A stretch of DNA of 64,000 nucleotides from an uncultured Paracoccaceae bacterium (GCA_913041145.1 CAJWHE010000001.1:1-64000); one strand, 5' to 3'. Positions 46,088 through 56,827 are shown, counted from the stretch's first letter. Notes: generated by a model from the letters alone, not told the origin. Translations and numbers: made by a program.

Positions 46088-46697
46088 TGCAATTGATTTA
46101 GATGGAAAAAAAGCAGGGTCGATTGAGCTTAGCGATGAGATATTTTCACTGGACCCTAGAGTGGATATATTACATAGGGTCGTTAGATGGCAGAGAAATA
46201 ATGCTCAGGCTGGTACGCACAAGGTAAAAACTCGATCAGAAACCTCGTATTCTACTCGAAAAATATATAAGCAAAAGGGCACTGGTGGCGCTAGACACGG
46301 TAGTAGAAGTGCACCCATTTTTCGTGGTGGTGGCGTTTATAAAGGACCTACCCCTCGGAGTCATGGTCACGATCTTCCAAAAAAAGTTCGAAAGCTCGGC
46401 CTTATGCATGCTTTATCTGCTAAAGTTGCAGCAGGAGAGTTTGTAATTGTTGATGTTTCTAAGCTAACAGATATGAAGACTAGTCAGTTAGCAAAGAAAA
46501 TAAAGGAATTAGGGTGGAAAAGGGCGTTGGTCATTGATGGAGTTTCTGTTAACCAGGACTTCGCTAAAGCGGCAAGAAATATCACAGGCCTAGATATCCT
46601 TCCATCAGTTGGTGCTAATGTTTATGATATTCTCAAGCGTGATACCTTAGTGTTAACTAAAGAAGGGGTTGCGGCGATGGAGGACCGACTTAAATGA
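46077..46697 (+). CDS. rplD: 50S ribosomal protein L4
   Basis: Lines the exit tunnel; in enterobacteria also the repressor of the S10 operon. The ATG at 46077, eight bases after GGGAGG, gives [20 protein letters not shown]; the frame is open to 46047 inside rplC, but that part is not L4. The tunnel loop [18 protein letters not shown]-type segment is present ([20 protein letters not shown]). Length 206 residues. It overlaps rplC by 11 bp and rplW by 4 bp. Confidence 0.97.
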   Translation: MKADAIDLDGKKAGSIELSDEIFSLDPRVDILHRVVRWQRNNAQAGTHKVKTRSETSYSTRKIYKQKGTGGARHGSRSAPIFRGGGVYKGPTPRSHGHDLPKKVRKLGLMHALSAKVAAGEFVIVDVSKLTDMKTSQLAKKIKELGWKRALVIDGVSVNQDFAKAARNITGLDILPSVGANVYDILKRDTLVLTKEGVAAMEDRLK

Positions 46698-46990
46698 AAA
46701 TGAAAGCCGAATATTATGATGTAATACGAAACCCGATCGTGACCGAAAAAGCTACAATGGCTTCAGCGTCGAATGCAGTAGTTTTTGAAGTTTCGATGGG
46801 TTCAAATAAAATTGTTATAAAAGAGGCTGTTGAGGCGCTCTTTGGAGTTAAGGTAAAGGCGGTTAACACTTCGATTACTAAAGGTAAAGTAAAGAGGTTT
46901 CGTGGCCAACTGGGTAAGAGGAAAGATAGAAAGAAAGCGTACGTGACGTTAGAAGAAGGTAATACTATTGACGTCTCAACAGGGCTTTAA
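46694..46990 (+). CDS. rplW: 50S ribosomal protein L23
   Basis: Sits at the tunnel exit and docks trigger factor and [23 protein letters not shown] at the start and [20 protein letters not shown] at the end are typical; 98 residues. It overlaps rplD by 4 bp (ATGA). A second in-frame ATG two codons later (46700) is equally plausible as start. Confidence 0.97.
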   Translation: MKMKAEYYDVIRNPIVTEKATMASASNAVVFEVSMGSNKIVIKEAVEALFGVKVKAVNTSITKGKVKRFRGQLGKRKDRKKAYVTLEEGNTIDVSTGL

Positions 46991-47042
46991 TTTAAATAGG
47001 TAACCCTTATTGGTTGGTTCTGACCGATGAGATAATTTTAAC

Positions 47043-47061
47043 AAGACCTTGATAAGGTCTT
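47043..47061 (+). promoter_or_regulatory. Perfect hairpin between rplW and rplB
   Basis: AAGACCTTGATAAGGTCTT forms an eight-pair stem with a three-base loop 22 bp before the rplB start. It has no T tract. A role in mRNA processing or in setting rplB translation is possible. Confidence 0.45.
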
Positions 47062-47083
47062 AATTAGACGGAAGACAGAAAGC

Positions 47084-47926
47084 ATGGCACTAAAGTCGTA
47101 TAAACCGACCACGCCGGGCCAACGAGGGTTGGTTCTGATTGACCGTTCGGAACTTTGGAAAGGTCGTCCACTTAAATCTCTTACAGAGGGGTTAATGAAG
47201 AATGGCGGTCGTAACAATACCGGGCGAATTACTATGCGCCGTAAAGGTGGGGGTGCAAAGCGTCTCTATCGTGTAGTTGATTTCAAAAGAACAAAATTTG
47301 ATATGGTCGGTGTAGTTGAGCGTATAGAGTATGATCCAAACCGAACTGCATTTATAGCATTGATTGCCTACGAAGATGGAGAGCGTGTTTATATTCTTGC
47401 ACCTCAACGGTTAGGAGTAGGTGATAAGATAATAGCTTCCTCAAAAGCAGATGTTAAGCCGGGTAATGCGATGCCGTTCTCTGGGCTACCTATCGGAACA
47501 ATTGTTCATAATGTAGAGCTAAAAATGGGTAAAGGTGGGCAAATTGCAAGAGCAGCTGGAACTTATGCACAATTTGTTGGAAGAGATGGTGGGTATGCTC
47601 AAATACGACTGTCTTCTGGTGAGCTCAGGTTAGTTAGGCAAGAATGTATGTGTACTGTTGGTGCCGTTTCAAACCCAGACAATTCGAACCAAAACCTTGG
47701 CAAGGCTGGTAGGAATAGAAATAAAGGTATTAGGCCGTCAGTTCGTGGAGTTGCCATGAACCCAATCGACCACCCGCATGGTGGAGGTGAGGGGCGCACT
47801 TCGGGAGGTCGACACCCTGTCACTCCTTGGGGGAAGCCTACAAAAGGCGCTCGTACGCGTAACAAAAACAAGGCCTCAAGTAGATTAATATTACGTTCAC
47901 GTCACGCTAAGAAGAAGGGTCGATAA
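47084..47926 (+). CDS. rplB: 50S ribosomal protein L2
   Basis: Large protein near the peptidyl-transferase centre and needed for subunit joining. [20 protein letters not shown] at the start, [20 protein letters not shown], and the signature [20 protein letters not shown] (with the conserved histidine) are present; 280 residues. GGAAGA lies eight bases before the ATG. The 93-bp gap before it, unusual within this compact operon, holds a hairpin. Confidence 0.99.
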   Translation: MALKSYKPTTPGQRGLVLIDRSELWKGRPLKSLTEGLMKNGGRNNTGRITMRRKGGGAKRLYRVVDFKRTKFDMVGVVERIEYDPNRTAFIALIAYEDGERVYILAPQRLGVGDKIIASSKADVKPGNAMPFSGLPIGTIVHNVELKMGKGGQIARAAGTYAQFVGRDGGYAQIRLSSGELRLVRQECMCTVGAVSNPDNSNQNLGKAGRNRNKGIRPSVRGVAMNPIDHPHGGGEGRTSGGRHPVTPWGKPTKGARTRNKNKASSRLILRSRHAKKKGR

Positions 47927-47927
47927 T

Positions 47928-48206
47928 ATGTCTAGATCAGTTTGGAAAGGTCCGTTTGTTGATTCTTACGTCTTGAAGAAGGCCGAGAAATCTAAAGAGA
48001 GTGGAAGAAACGAAGTCATAAAGATTTGGTCAAGACGATCGACCATCCTGCCTCAGTTTGTTGGCTTAACATTTGGTGTTTATAATGGACGAAAACATAT
48101 ACCAGTCGCTGTCTCAGAAGATATGATAGGTCAAAAGTTTGGAGAGTATTCACCAACAAGGACTTATCATGGTCACACTGCTGATAAAAAAGCGAAGAGG
48201 AAGTAG
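47928..48206 (+). CDS. rpsS: 30S ribosomal protein S19
   Basis: 30S head protein that contacts S13 and the A-site finger. [20 protein letters not shown] and [23 protein letters not shown]-type core ([20 protein letters not shown]) are standard, as is [12 protein letters not shown] near the end; 92 residues. It starts one base after the rplB stop. Confidence 0.99.
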   Translation: MSRSVWKGPFVDSYVLKKAEKSKESGRNEVIKIWSRRSTILPQFVGLTFGVYNGRKHIPVAVSEDMIGQKFGEYSPTRTYHGHTADKKAKRK

Positions 48207-48209
48207 GTC

Positions 48210-48590
48210 ATGGGTAAAGAAAAAAATCTACGTAGAGTTGCTGATAATGAAGCAATGGCAAAGCTTAAAATGCTTAAAACATCTCCGCAAAAGCTAAATC
48301 TTGTTGCTCAGCTCATTCGAGGTAAAAAGGTTGGCAAGGCGCTTTCTGATCTGACTTTCTCGAAGAAAAGAATATCAGACGATGTAAAAAAATGTCTACA
48401 GTCTGCTGTTGCAAATGCAGAAAATAATCACAACTTGGACGTTGATGAGTTGATTGTTGCAGAGGCTTATGTGGGCAAAAATATTACACTAAAACGAGGT
48501 AGGCCAAGAGCTAGAGGGCGTTTTGGAAAATTATTGAAACCTTTTTCGGAGCTAACTATAAAAGTCCGTCAAACTGAGGAGCAAGCTTAA
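48210..48590 (+). CDS. rplV: 50S ribosomal protein L22
   Basis: Its long hairpin lines the narrow part of the exit tunnel, a site of macrolide-resistance changes. [40 protein letters not shown] and the tunnel loop [20 protein letters not shown] are clear; 126 residues. It shares one base with rpsC (TAATG). Confidence 0.98.
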   Translation: MGKEKNLRRVADNEAMAKLKMLKTSPQKLNLVAQLIRGKKVGKALSDLTFSKKRISDDVKKCLQSAVANAENNHNLDVDELIVAEAYVGKNITLKRGRPRARGRFGKLLKPFSELTIKVRQTEEQA

Positions 48591-49297
48591 TGGGGCAAAA
48601 AGTAAATCCAATTGGGATGCGCCTTCAAGTCAATCGGACTTGGGATAGTCGATGGTATGCCGACTCAAAGGATTTTGGAAATCTATTGCTTGAAGATATA
48701 AGCATTAGAAATTTCATTAAGGAAGAATGTAAGCAATCTGGTGTAAGTAGAATAATAATTGAGCGTCCTCATAAAAAATGTAGAGTTACAATTCACACTG
48801 CAAGACCAGGCGTTATAATTGGTAAAAAAGGTGCCGATATTGAAGGCTTACGCAAGAAAATTGCGAATCTAACACAGAGTGAGTTACATCTAAATATCGT
48901 TGAAGTGCGTAAGCCCGAACTCGATGGTCAACTGGTAGCCGAGTCTATAGCTCAACAACTAGAGAGGCGTGTATCGTTTAGAAGGGCAATGAAAAGAGCT
49001 GTTCAAAATGCGATGCGAATTGGAGCACTTGGAATTAGAGTGAATGTCGCTGGCAGACTTGGTGGAGCCGAAATAGCTAGAACGGAATGGTATAGAGAAG
49101 GACGTGTTCCTTTGCATACATTGCGAGCAGATATTGATTATGCGTCCTCTGAAGCGATGACTGCTTACGGCATTATTGGCATAAAAGTATGGATTTTCAA
49201 AGGCGAAATTATGGAACATGATCCGGCTGCACGGGACCGTAGACAACAGGAAATTCAAGATGGTCCGGCGCCACGTGGTGCTGGCGGACGTCGGTAA
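48590..49297 (+). CDS. rpsC: 30S ribosomal protein S3
   Basis: Part of the mRNA entry site and helicase of the 30[21 protein letters not shown] at the start, the KH-domain motif [20 protein letters not shown] and the C-terminal [20 protein letters not shown] are standard; 235 residues with a basic, glycine-rich tail. It overlaps rplV by one base and is followed by rplP 12 bp later. Confidence 0.99.
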   Translation: MGQKVNPIGMRLQVNRTWDSRWYADSKDFGNLLLEDISIRNFIKEECKQSGVSRIIIERPHKKCRVTIHTARPGVIIGKKGADIEGLRKKIANLTQSELHLNIVEVRKPELDGQLVAESIAQQLERRVSFRRAMKRAVQNAMRIGALGIRVNVAGRLGGAEIARTEWYREGRVPLHTLRADIDYASSEAMTAYGIIGIKVWIFKGEIMEHDPAARDRRQQEIQDGPAPRGAGGRR

Positions 49298-49309
49298 GGG
49301 AGAGGTCTA

Positions 49310-49723
49310 ATGTTACAGCCAAAGAAAACAAAATTTCGCAAAATGCATAAAGGCCGAATCCACGGTGAGGCAAAAGGGGGTACATTGGTATCTTTTGGTA
49401 CTTATGGGTTGAAAGCCACAGAGCCAGAGCGTATTACCGCTCGTCAGATAGAAGCTGCCAGACGGGCTATGACGAGGCATATGAAACGACAAGGCCGAGT
49501 ATGGATTAGAGTTTTTCCAGATCTTCCCGTTACATCCAAACCGACAGAGGTAAGGATGGGTAAGGGTAAAGGTTCTGTAGATTTTTGGGCGGCTAAAGTT
49601 AAGCCTGGAAGAGTAATGTTTGAGATTGACGGGGTAACCGACTCTGTGGCAAGGGAAGCTCTAAGGCTGGCAGCAATGAAACTACCCATTAAGACTAGAG
49701 TCGTCATTCGTGAGGATTGGTAG
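49310..49723 (+). CDS. rplP: 50S ribosomal protein L16
   Basis: Late-assembly protein next to the A-site tRNA elbow. [40 protein letters not shown] and [20 protein letters not shown] are diagnostic; 137 residues. A 95-bp AT-rich gap separates it from rpmC. Confidence 0.99.
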   Translation: MLQPKKTKFRKMHKGRIHGEAKGGTLVSFGTYGLKATEPERITARQIEAARRAMTRHMKRQGRVWIRVFPDLPVTSKPTEVRMGKGKGSVDFWAAKVKPGRVMFEIDGVTDSVAREALRLAAMKLPIKTRVVIREDW

Positions 49724-49818
49724 AATTAGTAAGATTTAATAACCGAATTAACACTTAATGTATTGCTCTAAGATAATAAATGGATTAGGCGGGGCACTCT
49801 GATGAAGAGGAATAGGCG

Positions 49819-50022
49819 ATGGACGCCAAGGAACTGAGAGAAAAGACTAGTGATCAACTGAACGAAGAATTGGAAACCCTTAAAAAAGAAGGGTTCAATC
49901 TTCGCTTTCAGCAGGCAACTGGTCAAGTTGAGAATACAGCTAGAATGCGTCAAGCTCGAAGAGAAGTGGCACGTGTAAAAACGATTATTAATGAAAAATC
50001 CACTAAAGTTGTGGTAGAATAA
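49819..50022 (+). CDS. rpmC: 50S ribosomal protein L29
   Basis: Small two-helix protein near the tunnel exit. The 67-residue product has the conserved start [20 protein letters not shown] and [20 protein letters not shown], then [14 protein letters not shown]. It is followed 13 bp later by rpsQ. Confidence 0.97.
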   Translation: MDAKELREKTSDQLNEELETLKKEGFNLRFQQATGQVENTARMRQARREVARVKTIINEKSTKVVVE

Positions 50023-50035
50023 GGAACATACTAAA

Positions 50036-50266
50036 ATGCCAAAGCGTATTCTCCAGGGTAATGTAACCAGCGATAAAAATGAACAAACTATAACTGTTCA
50101 AGTAGAACGACGTTTTACACATCCTGTACTAAAAAAGACAATTCGGAGTTCAAAAAAGTATAGGGCTCATGATGAAAGTAACATATTCAAAGTCGGTGAC
50201 ATGGTGCGTATCCAGGAGTGCGCGCCTAAATCAAAATCAAAGCGTTGGGAGGTAATCGCGGAGTAA
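50036..50266 (+). CDS. rpsQ: 30S ribosomal protein S17
   Basis: Primary 16S rRNA-binding protein of the 30S body. [20 protein letters not shown], the [20 protein letters not shown] segment with the family signature and [14 protein letters not shown] are present; 76 residues. End of the S10-operon gene set; rplN, the classical start of the spc operon, follows after 60 bp. Confidence 0.98.
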   Translation: MPKRILQGNVTSDKNEQTITVQVERRFTHPVLKKTIRSSKKYRAHDESNIFKVGDMVRIQECAPKSKSKRWEVIAE

Positions 50267-50326
50267 GCGGTTCTTGCCACTAATCGAAACCCTGAGAGAA
50301 ATTTTCAAAGGTCGGGAGAAAAATAA

Positions 50327-50695
50327 ATGATCCAGATGCAAACTAATCTGGATGTAGCTGACAACTCCGGCGCACGCCGAGTTCAGTGCATCAAAGTACT
50401 AGGCGGATCTAAACGGCGATACGCGTCGGTAGGTGACGTAATAGTAGTCTCTGTTAAAGAAGCCATTCCTCGTGGAAGAGTTAAAAAAGGCGATGTCCGT
50501 AAGGCCGTGGTTGTTAGGACTGCGAAAGAAGTCAGGAGAGATGACGGTACGGCGATTAGGTTCGATACAAACGCTGCTGTAATCTTAAATACTGCTAATG
50601 AGCCAATAGGAACGCGTATTTTTGGTCCAGTTGTTCGAGAGTTAAGAGCAAAAAACTTTATGAAGATAATTTCTTTGGCTCCGGAGGTTTTGTAA
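50327..50695 (+). CDS. rplN: 50S ribosomal protein L14
   Basis: Protein at the subunit interface, next to L19. [20 protein letters not shown] and ECKVLGG-type core ([20 protein letters not shown]) are typical, and [20 protein letters not shown] closes the 122-residue protein. GGGAG lies about nine bases before the ATG. One base separates its stop from rplX. Confidence 0.98.
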   Translation: MIQMQTNLDVADNSGARRVQCIKVLGGSKRRYASVGDVIVVSVKEAIPRGRVKKGDVRKAVVVRTAKEVRRDDGTAIRFDTNAAVILNTANEPIGTRIFGPVVRELRAKNFMKIISLAPEVL

Positions 50696-50696
50696 G

Positions 50697-51002
50697 ATGG
50701 CTGCAAAGTTAAAAAAAGGCGATAAAATTATCGTTTTAGCTGGAAAAGATAAAGGCAAAGAGGGTGAGATATCTAAGATAAACCCAAGTACTGGAAAAGC
50801 AATTGTTGAGGGTGTCAACATTGCAATTAGGCATATTAAGCAAAGTCAAAACACTCAGGGTGGAAAAGTACCTCAACCTATGCCGATTCAATTAAGCAAC
50901 CTTTCATTGGTTGATGCTAATGGAAAAGCTACACGGGTCGGTTTTAAGATTACTGATGGAAAGAAAACTCGTTTTGCTAAGACAACAGGAGATTTGATCT
51001 GA
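50697..51002 (+). CDS. rplX: 50S ribosomal protein L24
   Basis: Assembly-initiator protein with a KOW motif: [20 protein letters not shown] at the start, then [20 protein letters not shown]. Length 101 residues. It shares one base with rplE (TGATG). Confidence 0.98.
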   Translation: MAAKLKKGDKIIVLAGKDKGKEGEISKINPSTGKAIVEGVNIAIRHIKQSQNTQGGKVPQPMPIQLSNLSLVDANGKATRVGFKITDGKKTRFAKTTGDLI

Positions 51003-51565
51003 TGTTGGATTCAGAAAATTATACCCCAAGGCTTAAAGAGCTTTACAATAGTGTGATAAGAGCATCTCTAAAAGAAGAGTTCTCTTACAAAAACGATATG
51101 CAAATACCTGGCTTACAGAAGATTGTTTTGAATATTGGTTGTGGCGCAGAAGCGGTTAGAGATACAAAGAAAGCTAAAGCAGCCCAGAAAGATTTAACGG
51201 CCATTGCCGGTCAGTTAGCAGTTACAACTATTGCAAAAAAATCAATCGCAGCTTTCAGAGTTCGTGAAGATATGCCTCTAGGAACAAAAGTTACATTACG
51301 GGGTGATCGTATGTTCGAATTCCTTGATAGGTTAATTACTGTCGCTATGCCTCGTATTAGGGACTTTCGAGGTGTCTCTGCAAAATCGTTTGATGGTACT
51401 GGCAACTATGCAATGGGAATGAAGGAACATATAGTTTTCCCTGAAGTAGATTTTGATAAAGTAGATGAAATATGGGGGCTGGACATAATCATTTGTACCA
51501 GTGCCACTACAGATATAGAAGCAAAGAGCTTGTTGAAGAAATTCAACATGCCTTTCAACAATTGA
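51002..51565 (+). CDS. rplE: 50S ribosomal protein L5
   Basis: Carries 5S rRNA in the central protuberance. [40 protein letters not shown] and [20 protein letters not shown] are diagnostic; 187 residues. The ATG overlaps the rplX stop by one base, and rpsN follows after 21 bp. Confidence 0.98.
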   Translation: MLDSENYTPRLKELYNSVIRASLKEEFSYKNDMQIPGLQKIVLNIGCGAEAVRDTKKAKAAQKDLTAIAGQLAVTTIAKKSIAAFRVREDMPLGTKVTLRGDRMFEFLDRLITVAMPRIRDFRGVSAKSFDGTGNYAMGMKEHIVFPEVDFDKVDEIWGLDIIICTSATTDIEAKSLLKKFNMPFNN

Positions 51566-51586
51566 TCCGCTGGAAGGACTAGACAT

Positions 51587-51892
51587 ATGGCTAAGAAAGC
51601 AATGATTGAAAGAGAAAAAAAGAGGGCAAAGCTCGTTAAGAAGTATGCTTCCAAGAGACTTGCACTAAAGACGATCGCGGATAATAGGGATCTACCTATG
51701 GAGGAGCGGTTTTCAGCACGATTAAAACTTGCAGAACTTCCTAGGAATGGTTCGGCGACTAGGCTTCATAACCGCTGCCAAATAACAGGAAGGCCGCATG
51801 CTTATTATCGTAAATTAAAGATTAGCAGAATTGCTCTACGAGATCTTGGTTCTAATGGACAGATACCAGGTATGGTAAAGTCGAGTTGGTAG
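51587..51892 (+). CDS. rpsN: 30S ribosomal protein S14, zinc-free type
   Basis: 30S head protein. [20 protein letters not shown] and the C-terminal [20 protein letters not shown] with [20 protein letters not shown] are the long (101-residue) form, which lacks the four zinc cysteines of the short form. This means no zinc-responsive replacement is implied by this gene alone. Confidence 0.98.
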   Translation: MAKKAMIEREKKRAKLVKKYASKRLALKTIADNRDLPMEERFSARLKLAELPRNGSATRLHNRCQITGRPHAYYRKLKISRIALRDLGSNGQIPGMVKSSW

Positions 51893-51904
51893 GGGAACGC
51901 AGGT

Positions 51905-52297
51905 ATGAATGATCCAATAGCAGATATGCTTACACGAATCCGTAACTCTCAAATGCGTGGAAAATCAATAGTAATGTCGCCAGACTCAAAGCTTAGAGCT
52001 TGGGTTCTAGATGTTTTGAAAGATGAAGGTTACATTAGGGGTTATGAGAAAAAATCTGACAGTAGTGGATTTCCAACACTTGAGATTAGTTTAAAATATT
52101 ATGATGGCGTGCCCGTAATTAGGGAAATCAACAGAGTTTCTAAGCCAGGGCGACGTGTTTACGTTGGAGCAAAAGATATTCCTACTGTTCGCCAAGGCCT
52201 AGGGTTATCTATTGTGAGTACGCCTAAAGGAGTTATGTCTGACGCAACAGCGCGCTCTCATAATATTGGTGGTGAAATAATTTGTACGGTCTTCTAG
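51905..52297 (+). CDS. rpsH: 30S ribosomal protein S8
   Basis: Central-domain 16S rRNA-binding protein and, in E. coli, repressor of the spc operon. [40 protein letters not shown] and [20 protein letters not shown] are standard; 130 residues. Confidence 0.98.
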   Translation: MNDPIADMLTRIRNSQMRGKSIVMSPDSKLRAWVLDVLKDEGYIRGYEKKSDSSGFPTLEISLKYYDGVPVIREINRVSKPGRRVYVGAKDIPTVRQGLGLSIVSTPKGVMSDATARSHNIGGEIICTVF

Positions 52298-52307
52298 GGA
52301 GAATTTA

Positions 52308-52841
52308 ATGTCACGAATTGGAAAAAAACCGGTCGAACTTCCTACAGGAGTGTCAGCAACTTTGTCTGGCCAAACAATATTAGTTAAGGGACCAAAAGGT
52401 GAGCTATCATTTACAGCTACAGATGACGTAACTGTAAAAATATCAGATAGCACCGTTGCGATAGAGCCAAGGGGTAGTTCTAAGCGAGCACGCCAACAAT
52501 GGGGTATGAGTAGAACTATGGTATCAAATTTAGTCACTGGCGTCTCCTCTGGTTTTAGAAAACAGCTTGAAATAAATGGGGTTGGTTATAGGGCGCAAGT
52601 GTCTGGCAAAGTCTTAAAGCTTAATTTAGGACTTTCTCACGACGTGAACTTTGAAATACCGGATGGCGTTAATGTTACTGCACCGAAGTTAACCGAGATA
52701 GTTGTTGAAGGAATTGATTCTCAGTTGGTAGGTCAAGTTGCTGCCAATATTAGAGCTTGGAAAAAACCTGAGCCCTATAAAGGGAAAGGTATCAAATATA
52801 AAGATGAGTACATTTTCCGTAAAGACGGTAAAAAGAAATAA
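52308..52841 (+). CDS. rplF: 50S ribosomal protein L6
   Basis: Two-lobed protein near the factor-binding site. [20 protein letters not shown], the loop [20 protein letters not shown] and the signature [20 protein letters not shown] near the C-terminus are clear; 177 residues. Confidence 0.98.
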   Translation: MSRIGKKPVELPTGVSATLSGQTILVKGPKGELSFTATDDVTVKISDSTVAIEPRGSSKRARQQWGMSRTMVSNLVTGVSSGFRKQLEINGVGYRAQVSGKVLKLNLGLSHDVNFEIPDGVNVTAPKLTEIVVEGIDSQLVGQVAANIRAWKKPEPYKGKGIKYKDEYIFRKDGKKK

Positions 52842-52853
52842 GGAACTCAGGAT

Positions 52854-53213
52854 ATGGCCAATAGTAAAAGGGATTTGTTTCTAAAACGCCGTTTACGCGT
52901 ACGAAATAAGTTAAGAAAAGTAAATGTGGGACGTGCAAGACTTTCTGTATTCCGTTCTAACAAAAATATAAGTGCTCAGTTAATTGATGACGTTGCTGGA
53001 AAAACATTAGCTTCAGCATCTTCATTGGAAGTTTCCTTGGGTGAAGTCGGTAAAAACAACACTCAGGTTGCTATTGCTGTGGGTGTTGCAATTGCTGAGA
53101 GAGCAAAAAAAGCCGGCGTCAAAGAAGCATATTTCGATCGTGGTGGATATTTATTTCATGGGAAGGTTAAAGCATTAGCTGAAGCCGCTCGTGAAGGTGG
53201 ATTAAAAATTTAA
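52854..53213 (+). CDS. rplR: 50S ribosomal protein L18
   Basis: Binds 5S rRNA with L5. [40 protein letters not shown] and the C-terminal [20 protein letters not shown] are typical; 119 residues. Confidence 0.98.
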   Translation: MANSKRDLFLKRRLRVRNKLRKVNVGRARLSVFRSNKNISAQLIDDVAGKTLASASSLEVSLGEVGKNNTQVAIAVGVAIAERAKKAGVKEAYFDRGGYLFHGKVKALAEAAREGGLKI

Positions 53214-53224
53214 GGAGAAGATGG

Positions 53225-53794
53225 ATGGCAAAAGAACCAGGAAATCGAGGCCGTCGCGATCGCGAGGAAACTCCGGAGTTTTCGGATCGTCTCGTTGCGA
53301 TCAACAGGGTATCAAAAACTGTTAAAGGCGGTAAAAGATTTGGGTTTGCTGCTTTAGTTGTTGTCGGTGATCAGAAGGGACGTGTTGGGTTTGGTAAAGG
53401 GAAAGCAAAAGAGGTTCCCGAGGCAATTCGAAAAGCAACAGAAGAAGCTAAAAGGCAGTTGATACGAGTGCCACTAAAGGAAGGTAGAACTCTCCACCAT
53501 GATGTAAATGGCAGACATGGTGCTGGAAAAGTTGTAATGAGGACTGCACCTCAAGGTACTGGTATTATCGCTGGAGGCCCAATGCGTGCTGTGTTTGAAA
53601 TGCTGGGAGTTCAAGATGTAGTGGCAAAGTCAATAGGATCACAAAACCCCTATAATATGGTACGAGCTACAATGGATGGACTTAGAGATGAGTCAAGTCC
53701 TCGAATGGTTGCACAGAGAAGAGGAAAGAAGGTTTCTGAAATTCTTCAAACGTCTTCAAAAGTTGTGGTGACTGAACCGCTAGCGGAAGTGTGA
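53225..53794 (+). CDS. rpsE: 30S ribosomal protein S5
   Basis: Accuracy protein at the mRNA entry channel. The double-stranded-RNA-binding-like N-terminal domain is [20 protein letters not shown] with [20 protein letters not shown]; the C-terminal domain has [20 protein letters not shown]. Length 189 residues, with a charged N-terminal extension ([13 protein letters not shown]). Confidence 0.98.
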   Translation: MAKEPGNRGRRDREETPEFSDRLVAINRVSKTVKGGKRFGFAALVVVGDQKGRVGFGKGKAKEVPEAIRKATEEAKRQLIRVPLKEGRTLHHDVNGRHGAGKVVMRTAPQGTGIIAGGPMRAVFEMLGVQDVVAKSIGSQNPYNMVRATMDGLRDESSPRMVAQRRGKKVSEILQTSSKVVVTEPLAEV

Positions 53795-53801
53795 GGGCAT
53801 T

Positions 53802-53990
53802 ATGGGAAAAAAAATTGTAGTCAAACAGACAGGTTCACCTATACGCAGACCTGGAAAACAGCGAGCTACGTTGGTGGGTTTAGGTTTAAATAAGATGCAT
53901 AAAAGCAGAGAGCTCGAGGATACTCCTGCAGTGAGGGGCATGGTTAACTCTATATCTCATTTAGTAAAAATTACTAAAGAGATAGGTTAG
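53802..53990 (+). CDS. rpmD: 50S ribosomal protein L30
   Basis: Small 23S rRNA-binding protein with the signature [20 protein letters not shown] followed by [20 protein letters not shown]; 62 residues. It starts 7 bp after rpsE and is followed by a 75-bp gap before rplO. Confidence 0.97.
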   Translation: MGKKIVVKQTGSPIRRPGKQRATLVGLGLNKMHKSRELEDTPAVRGMVNSISHLVKITKEIG

Positions 53991-54065
53991 TTTTTAGATT
54001 AAAAGGTACAGCTGACTTTCATAATTGGTATTCTGGATATCAAAGGCAGCAAAGGAGATAATAAA

Positions 54066-54533
54066 ATGAGATTAAACGAACTCCATGATAATCCTGGCGC
54101 AACTCGGAAAAAAAAACGTGTGGGACGTGGTCCTGGATCAGGAAAAGGAAAAACTGCTGGGAGAGGGATTAAAGGTCAAAAATCTAGGTCAGGAGTTGCC
54201 CTGAATGGTTATGAAGGCGGACAAATGCCTTTATATATGCGTTTGCCTAAACGTGGGTTCAACAAACCAAATCGTAAAAGCTACGCAGTAATTAACCTCG
54301 GTCTTATTCAAAAGTTTATTGATTCTAAAAAATTGGACGCTTCTAAAGAAATCAATGAAGATTTATTACTTGAAACAGGAATAGTGCGTCGTAAGCTTGA
54401 TGGAGTCAGGGTCTTGGCTAAAGGCACTGCTACATCAAAATTAAATATTTTAGTGACTGGTGCTTCTAAAGCGGCAGTTGATGCAGTTGAGAAATTAGGA
54501 GGAGTTTTAAAAACTTCTACTTCTAGCAAATAG
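54066..54533 (+). CDS. rplO: 50S ribosomal protein L15
   Basis: Assembly protein with a long glycine-rich N-terminal arm: [40 protein letters not shown] and [18 protein letters not shown]-type core ([20 protein letters not shown]). Length 155 residues. AGGAGA lies before the ATG, and a 107-bp AT-rich gap follows before secY. Confidence 0.98.
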   Translation: MRLNELHDNPGATRKKKRVGRGPGSGKGKTAGRGIKGQKSRSGVALNGYEGGQMPLYMRLPKRGFNKPNRKSYAVINLGLIQKFIDSKKLDASKEINEDLLLETGIVRRKLDGVRVLAKGTATSKLNILVTGASKAAVDAVEKLGGVLKTSTSSK

Positions 54534-54640
54534 TAATATAATAACAAAGGTAATTTTGAGTATATAGAATTGAAATTTGACATAAATTCAGAAATATAGT
54601 CTTTTTATTATTAGTAGAAAAAACAAGAAAGTCTTAGTCC

Positions 54641-55996
54641 ATGGCATCCGCAGCAGAACAAATGGCGCAGAACATGAGTTGGTCAGCTTTTGGCAAGGCG
54701 ACTGAGCTTAGACAAAGAATACTTTTTGCAATAGGCCTGCTTATAGTTTACCGCCTTGGGACCTATATACCTGTTCCCGGAATTGACTCAGAAGCTCTTA
54801 AGTCATTTGTTGAACAAGCTGCATCAGGTATTGGTGGAATGCTTAACATGTTCACTGGTGGTGCGATTGGTAGGATGGGTTTATTTGCTCTGGGGATAAT
54901 GCCTTATATCTCTGCATCCATTATTGTTCAACTTATGACCGCAATGGTGCCTTACATGGAGCAACTAAAAAAAGAAGGTGAACCTGGGCGTCGAAAGATA
55001 AATCAATATACTCGTTTGGGAACGGTATTCTTAGCAACTCTTCAAGCGTATGGGCTGTCCGTAGGTTTGGAAGGATCGGGTTTAGTCACTGATCCAGGTT
55101 GGTTTTTTAGAATAACGTGCATAATCACTCTTGTTGGTGGGACGATGTTTCTTATGTGGCTGGGAGAACAAATAACAGCTAGAGGAATAGGAAACGGAAT
55201 CTCTTTAATTATTTTCGTTGGGATTATCGCGGAAGTCCCTGCTGCAATTGCACAATTCTTTGCTCAGGGGAGGTCTGGGTCAATTAGCCCAGTGGTGATA
55301 ATAGGGGTATTTGTAGTTGTTATAGCTACGATTACCTTTGTGGTATTTATGGAACGAGCTTTGAGAAAAATTCATATTCAGTACCCAAGAAGGCAGGTAG
55401 GTATGAAGGTATATGATGGTGGTGCATCAAACTTACCGGTTAAAGTTAACCCTGCTGGTGTTATCCCAGCAATTTTTGCTTCTTCATTACTTCTTTTGCC
55501 AACTACATTAAGTACTTTCTCAGGGACTCAGACTAGTTCTGTTATGTCAACAGTGTTAGCATACTTTGGACCTGGTCAACCGCTTTATCTTCTGTTCTTT
55601 ACTGTGATGATAGTTTTTTTCGCCTACTTTTATACCTTTAATGTTTCATTTAAACCTGAAGAGGTTGCTGAAAATCTTAAGAGCCAAAATGGTTTTGTCC
55701 CTGGGATTCGACCTGGAAAAAGAACAGCTGAGTATCTTGAATATGTTGTTAACCGTATTTTAGTGTTAGGAGCAGCTTATCTCGCAGCTGTCTGTTTGCT
55801 TCCTGAAATATTAAGATCACAACTTGCCATACCATTTTATTTTGGTGGAACATCGGTTTTAATTGTTGTGTCTGTCACTATGGATACAATTCAACAAGTT
55901 CAAAGCCACCTTTTAGCACACCAGTATGAGGGCTTAATTGAGAAGTCCCAGCTAAGAGGTAAAAAAAGAACAAAACCAAAACCACAGAGACGATGA
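54641..55996 (+). CDS. secY: Preprotein translocase subunit SecY
   Basis: Pore subunit of the SecYEG protein channel in the inner membrane. About ten membrane segments in 451 residues; RLGTYIPVPGIDSEALKSFV, GIMPYISASIIVQLMTAMVP, QITARGIGNGISLIIFVGII and the C-terminal cytoplasmic loop FNVSFKPEEVAENLKSQNGF with PGIRPGKRTAEYLEYVVNRI are diagnostic. The partner SecE is encoded at 27369. adk starts on the base after its stop. Confidence 0.98.
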   Translation: MASAAEQMAQNMSWSAFGKATELRQRILFAIGLLIVYRLGTYIPVPGIDSEALKSFVEQAASGIGGMLNMFTGGAIGRMGLFALGIMPYISASIIVQLMTAMVPYMEQLKKEGEPGRRKINQYTRLGTVFLATLQAYGLSVGLEGSGLVTDPGWFFRITCIITLVGGTMFLMWLGEQITARGIGNGISLIIFVGIIAEVPAAIAQFFAQGRSGSISPVVIIGVFVVVIATITFVVFMERALRKIHIQYPRRQVGMKVYDGGASNLPVKVNPAGVIPAIFASSLLLLPTTLSTFSGTQTSSVMSTVLAYFGPGQPLYLLFFTVMIVFFAYFYTFNVSFKPEEVAENLKSQNGFVPGIRPGKRTAEYLEYVVNRILVLGAAYLAAVCLLPEILRSQLAIPFYFGGTSVLIVVSVTMDTIQQVQSHLLAHQYEGLIEKSQLRGKKRTKPKPQRR

Positions 55997-56641
55997 ATGA
56001 ATATTATCTTTCTTGGAGCACCTGGAGCTGGTAAAGGAACTCAAGCACGCAAGCTGGTTGCGGATTTTGATCTTGTTCAACTATCAACTGGTGATATGCT
56101 TCGAGAATCCCAAAGTTCTAATACTGAAATCGGTAAGAAAGTTGCATCAATAATGAATCCTGGTGAGCTTGTTTCTGACGATATCGTAATCTCTTTAATA
56201 AAAGAACGTCTATCTAAAACTCATGCAAGGGGCTTTATATTTGACGGGTTCCCCAGAACAATTGGTCAAGCAAGTGCATTGGACAAACTTCTTGATGTGC
56301 ATGATACCAGTATCACAGCTGTAATTGAAATGAAGGTAGACAATGAGGCGCTCGTAGATAGAATTACTGGGCGTTATAGTTGTGGCGAATGTGGCGAAGT
56401 TTACCATGAAAGCTCAAAACCACTTTTGAGTAACAGTGTCTGTATTAAATGCGGTGCTGCTAAACTAAAAAAGAGAGTTGATGATAATGAAGAGAGTCTA
56501 CGGACGAGGTTAGATGAGTATAATAATAAGACCGCTCCTTTAATAAAGTACTATTTAAATAAGGGAATTCTCTATTCTGTTGATGGATTAGCAGATATCG
56601 AAGTAATCAATTCTGCAATCAATAAAATTTTATTGAAATAA
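55997..56641 (+). CDS. adk: Adenylate kinase, zinc-lid type
   Basis: Balances AMP, ADP and ATP. The P-loop GAPGAGKGTQ is at residues 7-16, and RGFIFDGFPRTIGQ binds AMP. The LID domain has four cysteines (C129, C132, C149, C152 in YSCGECGEVYH and NSVCIKCGAAK), the zinc-binding form known from Gram-positives and from Paracoccus. Length 214 residues. It starts immediately after secY and is followed by a 186-bp gap before rpsM. Confidence 0.98.
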   Translation: MNIIFLGAPGAGKGTQARKLVADFDLVQLSTGDMLRESQSSNTEIGKKVASIMNPGELVSDDIVISLIKERLSKTHARGFIFDGFPRTIGQASALDKLLDVHDTSITAVIEMKVDNEALVDRITGRYSCGECGEVYHESSKPLLSNSVCIKCGAAKLKKRVDDNEESLRTRLDEYNNKTAPLIKYYLNKGILYSVDGLADIEVINSAINKILLK

Positions 56642-56672
56642 CTTAAAACTGCGCTTGACGATACAGAAAAAA

Positions 56673-56764
56673 AACCCTACTCACCCAACTCTAGGCTAAC
56701 TAGGGTTATGAAGTGTAAAATATCACTTCTTGAAGTCTAAGAAGCTTTCGATCCTTGAAAGGAT
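56673..56764 (+). promoter_or_regulatory. Inverted repeats upstream of rpsM
   Basis: AACCCTA (56673-56679) pairs with TAGGGTT (56701-56707) across a 21-base loop, and ATCCTTGAAAGGAT (56751-56764) forms a second short hairpin. They lie in the 186-bp gap between adk and rpsM and may belong to the leader of the alpha operon. No T tract follows the first. Confidence 0.35.
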
Positions 56765-56827
56765 TGAGAGATAGTTGTGAGAAAAGATTCTGGTGTTACG
56801 GAATCGCGACAGGAAAGGAAAACCAAA

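Noticed and set aside
56777-56827. N-terminal extension of S13 from a GTG
   Set aside because: S13 proteins begin at the (M/L)ARIAGVN segment, and a purine-rich ribosome site lies directly before the TTG.
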